64,000 nucleotides of DNA, taken from positions 14,904,856 through 14,968,855 of the forward strand of contig CM040117.1 in the NCBI GenBank assembly GCA_022559845.1, given 5' to 3'. This stretch comes from Amorphophallus konjac (taxonomy: Eukaryota; Streptophyta; Magnoliopsida; Alismatales; Araceae). The notes below the pieces were generated by a model. The model saw only the letters and a list, made by a program, of their open reading frames with translations, made no database searches and had not been told where the DNA came from. Positions within the stretch are counted from its first letter, which is position 1. Every line of letters starts with the position of its first letter. The translations under genes were made by a program, and so were the position numbers. Positions 1-11,344 of this stretch are shown here, one piece after another.

Positions 1-60
1 TTTTGTCAAATATTTATATTATTCTGATGTATTATATTCTCCGTTTATTAATAAGAGAAT

Positions 61-527
61 GAGAGTGAGATGAGAGATGAGAGAGAAAGTAGAGAGAGAA
101 AATAGAGAGAGAAAATAGAGAGAGTAAGTGAAGAGAGAGTAGAGAAAGAAGGTAGAAGAGAGATTTAAAGAGAGAAAATAGAGAGAAAGTAGATAGAGAA
201 AGTAGATAGAGAAAGTAGAGAGAGAAAGTAAAGAGAGAGTAGAGAGAGAAGGTATAAGAGAGATTTAAAGAGAGAAATTAGAGAGAGAAACTAGAGAGAG
301 AAAGTAGAGAGTGGAGAGAAAGTAGAGAGTAGGGAGAATAGAGAGAGAAAGTAGAGAGAATATAGAGAAATAAAGATAGTGGAGAGAGAAAATAGAGAGA
401 GTGTAGAGAGAGAAAATAGAGAGAGAAAGTAAAAAGTGTAGAGAGAGAAAGTAGAGAGAGACTAGAGAGAGTAGAAAGAGAATAGAAAAGAGAAAATAAA
501 AATAGAAAGATAGATAGAGAGAGAGAG

Positions 528-582
<55 letters not shown>

Positions 583-780
583 ATGAGAGAGAGAGGGGTA
601 GAGAGAGAGTGGAGAGTTGGGGGGAGAAGGTGAGAATGTGGGAGAGGGAGAGGGGGAGGGGTGGTTTATATAGGGGAGAGGGGGAGAGGATAAGGAGATG
701 AGGTGGAGGGAGAGGATAAGGATGGGGAAGGGATAAGAATGAGGGGGGAGAGTCACGTGGGGGTGGGGGGTAGATATTTT
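61..780. repeat. GA-rich low-complexity tract with a GT microsatellite
   Basis: Almost every base belongs to GAGAGA-, AGTAGAGAGAGAAAG- or GGGAGAGG-type purine repeats, with a pure (GT)n run at about 531-570. No gene is supported; the leucine/serine-rich reading frame on the minus strand is only the translation of the repeat. Such tracts can lie inside LTRs, and this one may belong to the putative LTR ending near 1149. Confidence 0.9.
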
Positions 781-1149
781 AGGATTTTGTTTTGATTTTA
801 TATATATATATATAAACTCTTAATAACATGATTTCTAAGAACTAGCTCACATTATCTCATTTTTGTCCTTCCAAACGTCAAAATTTGAAAAAGTGTTCAA
901 CATGAAACTTGTAGATTTTTCAGTTATCTTTCCAACGAGTCTAATATTGACCTATTTTGACATCCCTATGAGGAGTTACGTATTAATAAAGAAGATGTCT
1001 ATTTAATTTGTATACTAACATCCGTTAAACCCGTATTTTCTATACAGTTCAAGGCGTTGGGGTTCGATTTAGAGAATCTAGAATCTGTATAGGTTCCAGA
1101 AGTAAAGCGCTTAGTTATTTTTAGGTTTCGAACGGATTCTGGTGTTACA
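781..1149 (+). repeat. Possible U5 end of an old plus-strand gypsy LTR
   Basis: The segment ends in ggattctggtgttaca. Its reverse complement (TGTAACACCAGAATCCG) resembles the terminus of element A's LTR (TGTAACGACCCGAGAATCCG). No primer-binding site follows, so this would be a solo LTR or fragment. The left end is not identifiable, so no target duplication can be checked. This is inference from end similarity only. Confidence 0.3.
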
Positions 1150-1196
1150 TGTATAACCAAAAAAAATATTTTTTTTTTTAAAAAGAGGACCAACAT

Positions 1197-1268
1197 GGTC
1201 CGCCCAAACCCCCTTGGGAGGGGGTTTAGGCGGACCAGCTTGGACCCCCAAGCTGGTCCGCCTAAACC
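1197..1268. repeat. Nested perfect inverted repeats
   Basis: Two overlapping palindromes share an arm. Positions 1197-1236 pair ggtccgcc...ggcggacc. Positions 1223-1268 form a perfect hairpin with 21-base arms (beginning ggtttaggcggacc) and a 4-base accc loop. The arms can pair in alternative ways. No transposase or target duplication is seen. Confidence 0.8.
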
Positions 1269-1355
1269 CTATCTCTTCCACTCACACACACACACATGAA
1301 AAAACACATAAAAAATTCAAATAAAATAAAAACAAAAACACTATTTGGGGGATTT

Positions 1356-1391
1356 ACCTGGACCAAGTTGGACCCTCAACTTGGTCCACCT
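1356..1391. repeat. Second, diverged copy of the hairpin
   Basis: Arms acctggaccaagttg and caacttggtccacct flank a 6-base loop. Sequence and arrangement match the 1223-1268 hairpin (tggaccagcttgg, then tggtccgcctaaaccc), so the two are diverged copies about 130 bases apart. Both are followed by cctaaaccctayc. Confidence 0.65.
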
Positions 1392-1399
1392 AAACCCTA

Positions 1400-2616
1400 C
1401 CCCTTACCCCTCCACACTTCTATAAATTTCCCCCCTTACCAACCAGCCAAAAAAGAACGCATGCATACACCGCGTGAAGGAAGGAAGCAATGCACGGACA
1501 AGCTAACTTCCCCGGCCTAATTGTCGCACCCTCGGACGCCCGAGGCTTTCGAAAAGGGTCGGGAACGCGAGAAGACAAGTGCGCGCGCGATTGACTTGCT
1601 AGTCGGCTCACACACGTCGAGGGTATGTCTCACGTACTCCCCTCACGCGGTGTCTTGCCGTCTCATGCCAAGTCCATCCCCGCCTCGGGTAAGATGGCCG
1701 TACCAACGGTGAATATGCCCGCGCCCCGGGTCCGCCACTATACGTCGACTTACGACACCTACCGCGGTGACGAAGGGTACTGCGTAACGACCGCGTCGGC
1801 CCTCGACACGGATCCGCGTGCCCACCGTTCATCTTCCAATCTACCGTCGGCCCCTCAGATTGACAAATCAAGTCTAGTCGGACCTCTGGACCGGGAATTA
1901 CAGTCCCGGGGATGACCTTGACTCGCTAGCACTACAACACTTGCCGTCCGAGACCCGAACCCGACCGCTCGCCTTGAGCTGCGTCCGACCTCCGCCAGGC
2001 GCCAGCCATGTCCGTTCTGACCACCAAGGCAGTCGGACTTACACCAACTCCTCTGTAAAGAGTTCCAGTAAAGCACGCGGACACCCGCTTTGTCACGCAA
2101 TGACCCGGGGGCCGACTCACGTGTCGAAAATGTCCCGCGGCTTGCGCCCATTGTACTTCGGCCTCCTCGGCCCATTTGTAAAGCCCATGTGGCTCATCGT
2201 AAAACAAGTGAAATACATATGCCTATTTTTGGCCCCCCAGCTTCCTACCCACACCACTCGGCATCCGTGCCCGATACCCCAACTCTAGTGAACGCTCCTC
2301 AGTCTAACACGTACCCTTAGCTGCTGAATGCGCCCGGCCCTACACCCATGGCTTCAGACACATATACAGACTTTTCTTCAGTATGGAACGAAGATATTCG
2401 GATTCAATCCGATGTAAATAAACACTGATTGCTTGCGGCCGGCGGAGAAAGACGTCCTGTACACGGTTCCCACAATCGCCTACGCACTCGCACCCATGGA
2501 ACCCCTTCTCTCCACGTGTCGTCCGATCGCCTGAGCCCACGTGCCGCGCCCTGGTGGCGCTTCCTCGGTCAAACCTTGGTTCCATGAGTGATTGTCGAGA
2601 GATCGACTGGCACGCC
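1400..2616. other. Unassigned GC-rich sequence, possible promoter at its left edge
   Basis: A tataaat box lies at about 1421, followed by about 1.2 kb of GC-rich sequence with many CG dinucleotides. Several short open frames exist on both strands, but none has a recognisable domain or splice structure. This may be an unidentified repeat or an exon-poor part of a host gene. It is the sequence into which element A inserted, and it continues at 12338-12415. Confidence 0.4.
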
Positions 2617-2972
2617 CGCACTGTAACGACCCGAGAATCCGATTACTGGGAAGGCCCGATAACCCGAGACTCGCACCGCCACCCACGAGCCCGAAGACTC
2701 GGAAGGGTTAAAAGGATGGTGTGGAAACTACGCGAGCATCACAGATAATTGCAGAAATTAAACAGTTATAATATTAAGCAGGAAATAAATTAACAATTTA
2801 CATGGTCCACGATAAAATAACGACAACAGCAACAGTAGTCCACGACTAGTACAGTGACACGAAAGAAAAGTACAGCTACACGGGGCATACCCCGGCTCTG
2901 ACCTCTGGCACTACCTCTGGGCACCCGCACCACGCTGCGCTCCTGACGCGCTCCCCGAAGGTGGCGCCTCAC

Positions 2973-3026
2973 CTGAAACACGGTGAAAACACGTAGGGAA
3001 TGAGTCTCGGAACAAGACTCAGTAGG
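2973..3026 (-). promoter_or_regulatory. Shared LTR stem-loop plus acceptor-like site (A, left)
   Basis: In element sense this reads CCCTACTGAGTC, a short loop, GACTCATTCCCT, then GTGTTTCAG/GTGAGG. The stem GAGTC/GACTC and the TTTCAG/G are also found in B, with related forms in C and G. Function is inferred. Confidence 0.5.
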
Positions 3027-3849
3027 GATCACTAAACCCTACCTCGTAAAACGAGAAACCACTACTCTAGCGGTAGGAAAGTACCTCGGAAAGGAAAGCC
3101 CTGTACTCTACAGAACTAGACCCTACGGCACGCAAACCGACACACGTGCCACGGTACGAGAAGACCGAAACCAACGGTCGAACCGTAAAACCCGAAGGTC
3201 GGAAACACACGACTGACAGTCTGACACTCCGTACTCGACAGGAGTACCACCCACTAGAAGCACAGCCGGTAGCGTCCCCTGACGTCCTACACCGCACCGC
3301 AGGTGAACCGCCTGACGTGGTAGGTCCTACCCGAGGCGCAAACACCGTACAAGTAACCACAACAAGTGACTAGCGGGGGTCACGCCCGTCGACGTGGGTC
3401 CAACCGCCCCCAACCACGTGTGCACACACAGACCACGCGTCCTAGGTCTGGCCCTCTGACCGGTTTTCCCCCGCAGCCGGACTCTGGCTAAGACGAGGAG
3501 CCTACGGGAACCGGTCCACAAACCGTCTCGAAAGGTGGGTGCCCGTACACCACTCCCAGGTGAGACCAGCACCTCGTACTGGTGGGCTACGACTAGTGGA
3601 GGGTCACTGAAGGAGTAGACTCTCGAGTCAATAGAAAATGACGTCCGAGTCCGACAGCATGTGGGAATCACCCCACGCACTAGCTCCGTCAAACGGAACC
3701 ACGGTCGGAGAACAACGGACGCACTGCCCACGGCCAAACGCATGACCAGGGCAAACGGAACCTCCGGACACCAAAGACACGGTCACGGAACTCCACGGGG
3801 TGCCCGGGACGCACACACGGCCCAAGGGAAACACCCAACAACAGGTAAG

Positions 3850-4040
3850 GTCGTGCTAGGGACACCTAGCGTGACACGGAAGAACGTGCTAGGGAACCCT
3901 AGCGCAACAGGGAAGGTCGCGCTAGGTCTCCCTAGCGCGACAGGGACCGTCGCGCTACGGAACCCTAGCGTGACAAGGACCATCGCGCTAGGTCTTCCTA
4001 GCGCGAGAAGGATGATCGCGCTATGACCCCATAGCGCGAC
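3850..4040. repeat. Array of six short palindromes in A's left LTR
   Basis: Six units of about 33 bases each form a hairpin of type gtcgcgctagg-n-cctagcgcgac, at about 3850, 3884, 3916, 3949, 3982 and 4014. Differences between units are often compensated in the other arm: the sixth unit has cgcgctatg paired with catagcgcg. Because the period is divisible by three, both strands stay open and give 11-residue peptide repeats, which I do not regard as a gene. Confidence 0.85.
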
Positions 4041-5028
4041 AGGAACCGCCTCCTGTTCATCTTCTCCGATGAACGCGCTCGGTCGGGGCAGCGCGACCTC
4101 CAGAACGCGCTACTGGAGTATAGCGCGTTCTCAGTCCGCGGCCGAAAATGGTAAGAACGCTCAAAAAATGCTAACCACGCCCCCATACCTCCATAGGAGA
4201 GGGGAAAAACAAAGGGGAAGACCCCTGGGGACCCCTAGCATGATTCTAGGCCATCAAAACACGAAATCATGCATCAAATCCGTAGATCGGGCGAGCTCTC
4301 CCCAAATCATGGAAAAACCCAAAAACGCTCAAATGATCCCCTCTCGGCCTCCCCGCGGCCTATAAATCGCGGAAAAGATCAGCATGAGGCTAAGGAACGT
4401 CACCCTACCTCAATGGAGCGAATGCTCCGCCGAATCGATCACGAATCACGAAGAATGCTCGAAGCTTCACGAACTCCCCACGCTTCCCACGCTCGCCGCA
4501 CGCCCACGAGATCGTCTCACCGTCGCCCACGCGTCCGCGCCGTCGCCCCGCCGCCGTCCGTAGCCGGAGAGGGGTCCGCCGCGTCCGAATGGGAGAGAGG
4601 GAGAGAGAGGGGCTCACGGTCACGAGAGAGAGAGGAAGAGGAAGAGGAAAGAGAAAAGGGAAAAAGAAAAGAAAAAGGATTAGGCTTTATAGAAAATCCA
4701 AATTTTCGGAAAAATACCGAAAAATAGAAAAATACATTTCTGGAATCCTCGGAACGCACCGATCGCAACGGTACCACTCGTGCCTGGGTGAACGGCCCAG
4801 TTAACCCGCAGCGAGCGTCCGAAGGAAAAGCCGAAACACACACCGGGAATCGGAAAACACACGCGGAAAAGCCGTGGAACGCCTCCGGGCCTCCGAAACG
4901 ACTCCGGATCGCGCCGATCCGAACACGAAAGATGTCCGAAACGAAATTTCGGACACAACGGAGCCGGACGCTCCGAAAACCAGATCCGAGACCCAAGAAG
5001 AAGGATCCGAAAGGTCCGGGATATTACA

Positions 5029-5043
5029 GCCCTCCCCCCTTAA
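5029..5043 (-). other. Element A polypurine tract
   Basis: The reverse complement is TAAGGGGGGAGGGC, directly next to the 3' LTR, as expected for the plus-strand DNA primer. Confidence 0.85.
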
Positions 5044-5095
5044 GGAATTTCGTCCTCGAAATTGAGAACAGCCCAAGGGGAAAGAAGAGGAAGAC

Positions 5096-6282
5096 TCACT
5101 CAAACAGGTACGGGAACTGCTGACGCATCTCGTCCTCACGTTCCCACGAAGCCTCACCACCAGAGTGTCGCTGCCACATGACCTTTACCAAGGGAATGAC
5201 CTTGTTCCTCAGGCGCTGCACTCGCCTATCCTTCACGCGGATCGGAAACTCTGGGAGAGAAAGATCTGGAGTCACCTCAGGCCAAACGGAAAACTCGAGC
5301 ACATGAGAGTCATCGGGCATATACTTCCGCAACATCGAGACGTGGAACACGTCATGCACCGACGCCAACTCAGGAGGTAACTGCAACCGGTAAGCAACCT
5401 CACCGATGCGCTCCGCAATCGCGAAAGGACCAATATAGCGGGGACTCAGCTTCCCACGCCGTCCAAAACGCATCACCCCCTTCATCGGAGAAACTCTCAA
5501 GAACACATGATCGCCCACGGCGAACTCGAGGGGCTGCCTCCTACGGTCAGCATAGCTCTTCTGCCGACTCTGGGCCGCCAACATGTTCTGACGAACCAGG
5601 TGCACAACATCCACACATTGCTGCACCAACTCCGGTCCCGTCAAAACACGCTCACCCACCTCAAACCAATCAAGTGGAGTCCGACAAGGACGCCCATACA
5701 GAGCCTCATAGGGAGCCATGCCGATGCTCGAATGATAGCTGTTGTTATAGGCAAACTCCACCAACGGTAGGTGATGAATCCAACTCCCCTGCCACTCCAG
5801 GCAGCAGGATCTCAGCATGTCCTCCAAAGTCTGAATGGTCCTCTCAGACTGACCATCTGACTGTGGATGATACGCCGAGCTAATGCCAACTCCGTGCCAA
5901 GAGCTCGCTGGAAATTCCTCCAGAATCCAGAAGTGAAGCGCGGATCCCGATCCGACGCGATCGAAATGGGAATCCCATGCAACGGAACGATCCGCTCCAC
6001 ATAAAGTCGAGCCAACTTAGGCACGCTCCAGCTGACCTTGACCGGTAGCAACCGCGTCACCTTGGTCAGCCGATCCACCAGCAACCAAATACTGTCCTGC
6101 CCACTCGGGGTCCTTGGCAACCCCACCACAAAATCCGTGGTCACGTGGTCCCACTTCCAAGCAGGAACATCCAAAGGCTGGAGAGTACCGCCTGGTCGCT
6201 GATGCTCCGCCTTCACCTGCTGACAGATCAGGCACCTGGCCACAAATTCTGCGACATCTCTCTTCATGCCAGGCCACCAGAA
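5096..6282 (-). pseudogene. Element A integrase with chromodomain-like tail (broken)
   Basis: Integrase inserts the retrotransposon cDNA. Visible here are the CxxC half of the zinc finger (RCLICQQ, the histidines lying just upstream of a stop), the catalytic core with the first Asp in TTDFVVGLP and the second in SDRDPRF, the SERTIQ stretch carrying the Glu, then FAYNNSYHSSIG, the GPY/F-type module (SPRYIGPFAIAERIGEVAYRL) and a tail with RNKVIPLVKVMWQRH and a final FPYLFE. The tail is the chromodomain-like kind typical of Tekay/Del. A one-base frameshift near 5880 separates the core (5812-6282) from the C-terminal part (5096-5827). Confidence 0.9.
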
Positions 6283-7812
6283 CTACCTCCGCAAGTTCCG
6301 ATACATCTTCGTCGCACCCGGGTGTACCGTGTACCTGCTCCCATGAGCTTCGCGTAACACCGCACGACGAACCTGTTCCTCAGCTGGGACGTACAACCTG
6401 CCACGAAACCTCGCAGCACCGTCCTCGCCGAGCTCTACGTCAGCCATAGCCAGAATCCGGGGCAACTCAGGGTCCGCATGCTGAGCCTCTGTCACCTGAC
6501 GACGGATAGCAGGAGTGACAGTCAGACTCGCAAGCACTGCCAACCCTGGCTCCTGGGGAATCTTGAGCCTGAAAGATACTTCGGGCACCTGTTCCCAGAG
6601 CCTCCACCTTCTCAGCATCAAGGTACTGACCGCAACCTTCCGACTCAAGGCATCGGCAACGACGTTCATCCTGCCCGGCTGATAAGACAGGGTGAAGTCA
6701 TAGTCCTTCATGAACTCCATCCAACGCCTTTGTCTGAGGTTCAGATCTCTCTGCGAGAACACATACCTCAAACTTTGATGGTCAGTGAACACCTCGAACT
6801 TCTCGCCGTACAGATAATGCCTCCAGATCTTCAGCGCAAAGATCACCGCCGCCAACTCAAGGTCATGGGTAGGGTAGTTCTCCTCATGGGGCTTTAGCTG
6901 CCGAGATGCATAAGCCACCACTCTACCATGCTGCATCAGAACAGCACCCAATCCGACCCCGGAAGCATCTGTACACACCACGAAACCTCCCGATCCAGAA
7001 GGCAAAACCAACACCGGAGCCGAGGTGAGCAATCTCTTCAGTTCGCTGAAGCTCTGCTCACACTCCTCGGACCAAACGAAAGGCACATCCTTCCGCGTGA
7101 GCCTCGTCATCGGGGTCGCAATGCGGGAAAAATCCTGGATAAACCGACGATAATAACCCGCAAGCCCCAAGAAACTCCGGATCTCCGTCACCGACCTCGG
7201 CCTCGGCCACTGCATTACTGCCTCGACCTTGGCGGGGTCCACGGAAATGCCATCACCAGAAATCACGTGCCCCAGAAAGTGCACCTCGCTGAGCCAAAAC
7301 TCGCACTTGCTGAGCTTCGCATACAACTGGTGATCTCGCAACGTCTGCAGCACCACACCCAAATGGTACGCATGCTCCTCAGCAGACCGCGAATAAACAA
7401 GGATGTCATCCACGAAGATGACCACGAACTGGTCCAAATACGGATGAAACACCCTCTGCATCAAGTCCATGAAGGCAGCTGGGGCATTGGTGAGCCCAAA
7501 CGGCATCACCAGAAACTCATAATGCCCGTACCTCGAACTGAATGCAGTCTTCTTCACATCGGACTCGCGAATTCTCAGTTGATAGTAACCGGACCGCAAA
7601 TCAATCCGCGAGAACACTCGCGCAGACTGAAGCTGGTCGAACAAGTCATCAATCCGCGGCAACGGATACTTGTTCTTAATAGTCACGTCGTTCAGCTGCC
7701 GATAGTCAATGCACAGTCGCAGACTACCGTCCTTCTTTTTCACAAACAACACGGGCGCACCCCAAGGGGAAAAACTCAGACGAATATACCCCTTGGCCAA
7801 CAGTTCCTGCAA
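6283..7812 (-). pseudogene. Element A reverse transcriptase and RNase H
   Basis: This is a 509-codon open stretch. RT features are [41 protein letters not shown] and the catalytic FVDD near residue 133. RNase H follows, with acidic positions in [11 protein letters not shown] (about residue 282), FTDHQSLRY (about 344) and NVVADALSR (about 387). The end carries the His half of the integrase zinc finger ([11 protein letters not shown]). A TAG at each edge (7813-7815 upstream, 6283-6285 at the end) stands where Gln is expected, so CAG to TAG explains both. The domain is otherwise intact. Confidence 0.95.
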
Positions 7813-8595
7813 CTACGCCCTCAACTCCCTCAACTCAGCGGGGGCCATACGGTAGGGAGCCTTCGCCAAAGGTCCCGTACCAGGCACAACCTCGATCACG
7901 AAATCGATCTCCCGCTGGGGAGGTAATCCAGGCAACTCCTCAGGAAAAACATCGGGAAACTCGCACACCACCGCAATGTCCTCGACATCCGGCTCCATCC
8001 GGTCCGACACAACCACGGACGCGAGAAAACCCTGACAACCAGAATCAAGCAATCGACGGGCTCGAATAGCAGAGATAAGAAATCGAGAAGAGGTGGAACG
8101 GATACCTTGGAAATAGAAGGTCCTCTTGCTCGGATGCTGGAAGTAGACCCTCTTCATTCCACAATCCACCACTGCTCCATGAGTCTCGAGCCAATCCATG
8201 CCTAGAATCACATCGTAATCCCGAAGCTGCAACGCATACAACCTGCCTGGCATACTCCGCCCATCGATCCACACCGGAACCTGGTCGAAGCAATACGGAG
8301 TGACCATAAAGTCACCCGAAGGCAACTCTACTGCCAAATCACAGGACAACTGGGTCACCGGCTCCTCGACGCTCGACGCGAAATCCTCCGAAATAAACGA
8401 ATGAGACGCGCCAGAATCAAACAAAACCCGAGCCGCACAACCCAAAATATGAACGGTACCTTCCACGAGCTGCGACGCCACTGCCTCTGCCCTGGTCAAG
8501 TGCGTGATCTGGCCACGAGCCCTCTGCCTGCCTCCCACGCTAGCTGACCTGGGTAGCGGCGGATACTGTCCCTGCTGCTGCTGCTGCTGGGGAAC
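7813..8595 (-). pseudogene. Element A aspartic protease
   Basis: A retropepsin-type protease cleaves the Gag-Pol polyprotein. The active site FDSGASHSFISEDFA lies near 8416, followed by the flap-to-core segment and [19 protein letters not shown]. The linker to RT ([16 protein letters not shown]) ends at a TAG at 7813-7815. The frame continues from the Gag portion across another TAG at 8596-8598. Confidence 0.9.
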
Positions 8596-9759
8596 CTACT
8601 GCTGCGGCGGCCTCTGAAGACAGTCACGCGCCATGTGCCCTGGCTGGTCACACCGAAAACAGATGATCGGCGCCGTATACTGCCTGCCTGGGTGGGTCCC
8701 ACCACACCGTGGACAAGGTCCTCGCGATCCACCCACTGATCCCTGACGCTGCAAAGGAAACGGCTGCTGTACACTGCCCGATGAAGCCTGCCCCTGATCC
8801 TTGTGCTTCTTACGGAAATTCTTCTTCAAGAACTTCTTGACCTTCGAGCCAAAGGACGCAGATCCTGTCACCGAAGCTGCCGATGCCGGTACTCCTGAAC
8901 CACCCGACGCATGCTGGAAGGAACCCTGCTGCTGGGTAGCCGACTGCTGGCTACGACCTGACACAGACTGCCCCTGGATGATCGGTCCTCGAGTCCTCTG
9001 CATATCCATCTCTAGGGAAATCGTAACACGAGACGCCGTCTCTAGATCAGTGGCCCCATTCGCTATCAAATGGTGCCTCAGCTCCAGCCTCAAGCCCTGC
9101 ACAAACTGCGTGGTCCTCACCCTCTCATGCTCCATGATATGAGGTGCGTACCGACCCAGCTCGACAAATCGGACCCTGTACTGCAACACGGACATGTCAC
9201 CCTGCACCAGCTCCAGAAACTCCCGCATCCGCTGCGTAGCAACAACATCTGGACAGTACGTACGCTCGAAAGCACTGACAAAGTCATCCCACTCGATCTG
9301 CTCAAGTGGACGAAGCTGAAAGGACGTCTTCCACTCGGAAGACCACCACCTCCGAGCCGTACCCTACAACTGGTTGTAGGCCAACACCACTCTGTCCTCG
9401 GCAGCACTCTTCGTAGAACTGAACACCCGCTCCATCTCATCGAGCCAATCACGAGCCGCATCAGGGTCTGTCTGGCCGCTAAAGTAAGGTGGATGGAACT
9501 GCATGAAGTCCCTCACTGCTCGGCCTGGCCCACCCCTGACTGACGAGCCCTCAGCAGTCTCTCTGCCGAACTGCTGAGACATGAGATGGTACATGCCACG
9601 GAAGAAATCCTCGGCCCCCGGAGCTCTCGCAGCATCCGCGGCCTCGGTAGCTCCCGGAACTCTGCTATGCTCCTCCTGGTCCCTCTGGACCCCCTGCTGG
9701 ATCTCCTGACCTCCAGCCGACTGCCCCTGCTGAGAGCGAGAACTCCTCCTCGGCGCCAT
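8596..9759 (-). pseudogene. Element A Gag
   Basis: Gag forms the virus-like particle. The start is taken at MAPRRSSR (9759), after a leader that begins at the primer site; an upstream ATG at 9894 lies in frame but its peptide is unlike Gag. The capsid region contains MREFLELVQGDMSVLQYRVRF, and the nucleocapsid has one intact zinc knuckle, CFRCDQPGHMARDC, preceded by a partial CPRCGGTHPGRQ. An in-frame TAG at 9364-9366 stands where related elements have Gln, and a second at 8596-8598 falls in a glutamine-rich stretch. Confidence 0.88.
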
Positions 9760-9910
9760 CCTCGCTCCTGAAGCACAAGACAGAAAATACGGAAACGGCA
9801 ATGTCAGAATAAAACACACTGTGCCCAATGCCAGCGTCACCTGTACATCATCGCTGTGGACTAGTGGACCACTACAATTACCTATGATTCTCATGTAATT
9901 CTACAACCGC

Positions 9911-9922
9911 GCTCTGATACCA
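9911..9922 (-). other. Element A primer-binding site (tRNA-iMet)
   Basis: The reverse complement TGGTATCAGAGC is the standard plant primer site complementary to the 3' end of initiator methionine tRNA. It lies two bases inside the 5' LTR. Confidence 0.95.
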
Positions 9923-10275
9923 GCTGTAACGACCCGAGAATCCGATTACCGGGAAGGCCCGATAACCCGAGACTCGCACCGCCACCCACGAGCCCGAAGA
10001 CTCGGAAGGGTTAAAAGGATGGTGTGGAAACTACGCGAGCATCACAGATAATTACAGAAATTAAACAGTTATAATATTAAGCATGAAATAAATTAACAAT
10101 TTACATGGTCCACGATAAAATAACAACAACAGCAACAGTAGTCCACGACTAGTACAGTGACACGAAAGAAAAGTACAGCTACACGGGGCATACCCCGGCT
10201 CTGACCTCTGGCACTACCTCTGGGCACCCGCACCACGCTGCGCTCCTGACGCGCTCCCCGAAGGTGGCGCCTCAC

Positions 10276-10330
10276 CTGAAACACGGTGAAAACACGCAGG
10301 GAATGAGTCTCGGAACAAGACTCAGTAGGG
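10276..10330 (-). promoter_or_regulatory. Shared LTR stem-loop plus acceptor-like site (A, right)
   Basis: Same module as 2973-3026: CTACTGAGTC stem, GACTCATTCCCT, then TTTCAG/GTGAGG in element sense. Confidence 0.5.
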
Positions 10331-11153
10331 ATCACTCGAACCCTACCTCGTAAAACGAGAAATCACTACTCTAGCGGTAGGAAAGTACCTCGGAAAGGAA
10401 AGCCCTGTACTCTACAGAACTAGACCCTACGGCACGCAAACCGACACACGTGCCACGGTACAAGAAGACCGAAACCAACGGTCGAACCGTAAAACCCGAA
10501 GGTCGGAAACACACGACTGACAGTCTGACACTCCGTACTCGACAGGAGTACCACCCACTAGAAGCACAGCCGGTAGCGTCCCCTGACGTCCTACACCGCA
10601 CCGCAGGTGAACCGCCTGACGTGGTAGGTCCTACCCGAGGCGCAAACACCGTACAAGTAACCACAACAAGTGACTAGCTGGGGTCACGTCCGTCGACGTG
10701 GGTCCAACCGCCCCCAACCACGTGTGCACACATAGACCACGCGTCCTAGGTCTGGCCCTCTGACCGGTTTTCCTCTGCAGCCGGACTCTGGCTAAGATGA
10801 GGAGCCTACGGGAACCGGTCCACAAACCGTCTCGAAAGGTGGGTGCCCGTACACCACTCCCAGGTGAGACCAGCACCTCGTACTGGTGGGCTACGACTAG
10901 TGGAGGGTCACTGAAGGAGTAGACTCTCGAGTCAACAGAAAACGACGTCCGAGTCCGACAGCATGTGGGAATCACCCCACGCACTAGCTCCGTCAAACGG
11001 AACCACGGTCGGAGAACAACGGACGCACTGCCCACGGCCAAACGCATGACCAGGGCAAACAGAACCTCCGGACACCAAAGACACGGTCACAGAACTCCAC
11101 GGGGTGCCCGGGACGCACACACGGCCCAAGGGAAACACCCAACAATAGGTAAG

Positions 11154-11344
11154 GTCGCGCTAGGGACACCTAGCGTGACACGGAAGAACGCGCTAGGGAA
11201 CCCTAGCGCAACAGGGAAGGTCGCGCTAGGTCTCCCTAGCGCGACAGGGACCGTCGCGCTAGGGAACCCTAGCGCGACAAGGACCATCGCGCTAGGTCTT
11301 CCGAGCGCGACAAGGATGATCGCGCTATGACCCCATAGCGTGAC
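11154..11344. repeat. Array of six short palindromes in A's right LTR
   Basis: Counterpart of 3850-4040, with the hairpins gtcgcgctagg/cctagcg(c/t)gac at the same spacing. Several units are better paired here than in the left copy (for example cgcgctagggaaccctagcgcg). Confidence 0.85.

Larger units (their letters stand above)
2622..5028 (-). repeat. Element A 3' LTR
   Basis: This is the left copy, ending immediately before the polypurine tract. In element sense it holds a possible TATA box (TATAAAG near 4690), a GAG/GTAGGG donor-like site (GT at 4407-4408), six tandem hairpins (3850-4040), a stem-loop/acceptor module (2973-3026) and the U5 end CTCGGGTCGTTACA. No gene lies inside; short open frames are by-products of the repeats. 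Confidence 0.95.

Noticed and set aside
265..756. A 163-codon minus-strand reading frame rich in Ser, Leu, Tyr and Thr-His repeats
   Set aside because: It is the translation of the GA/GT microsatellite and has no domain or start context.
1521..2288. Overlapping open frames of 63-115 codons in the GC-rich segment left of element A
   Set aside because: High GC lowers stop frequency on all frames; none shows a recognisable domain or consistent codon use.
3661..4026. A 121-codon frame with an 11-residue repeat in each LTR of element A (also 10965-11330, and on the opposite strand)
   Set aside because: The period of the hairpin array is a multiple of three, which keeps several frames open on both strands; there is no sign of a real protein.
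6928..7926. A 332-codon plus-strand frame opposite element A's RT
   Set aside because: It is the antisense shadow of a GC-rich, well-supported RT/RNase H coding region.
9911..9922. tRNA gene fragments suggested by TGGTATCAGAGC here and in four other places
   Set aside because: Each copy is a 12-base primer-binding site next to a 5' LTR, with no cloverleaf around it.
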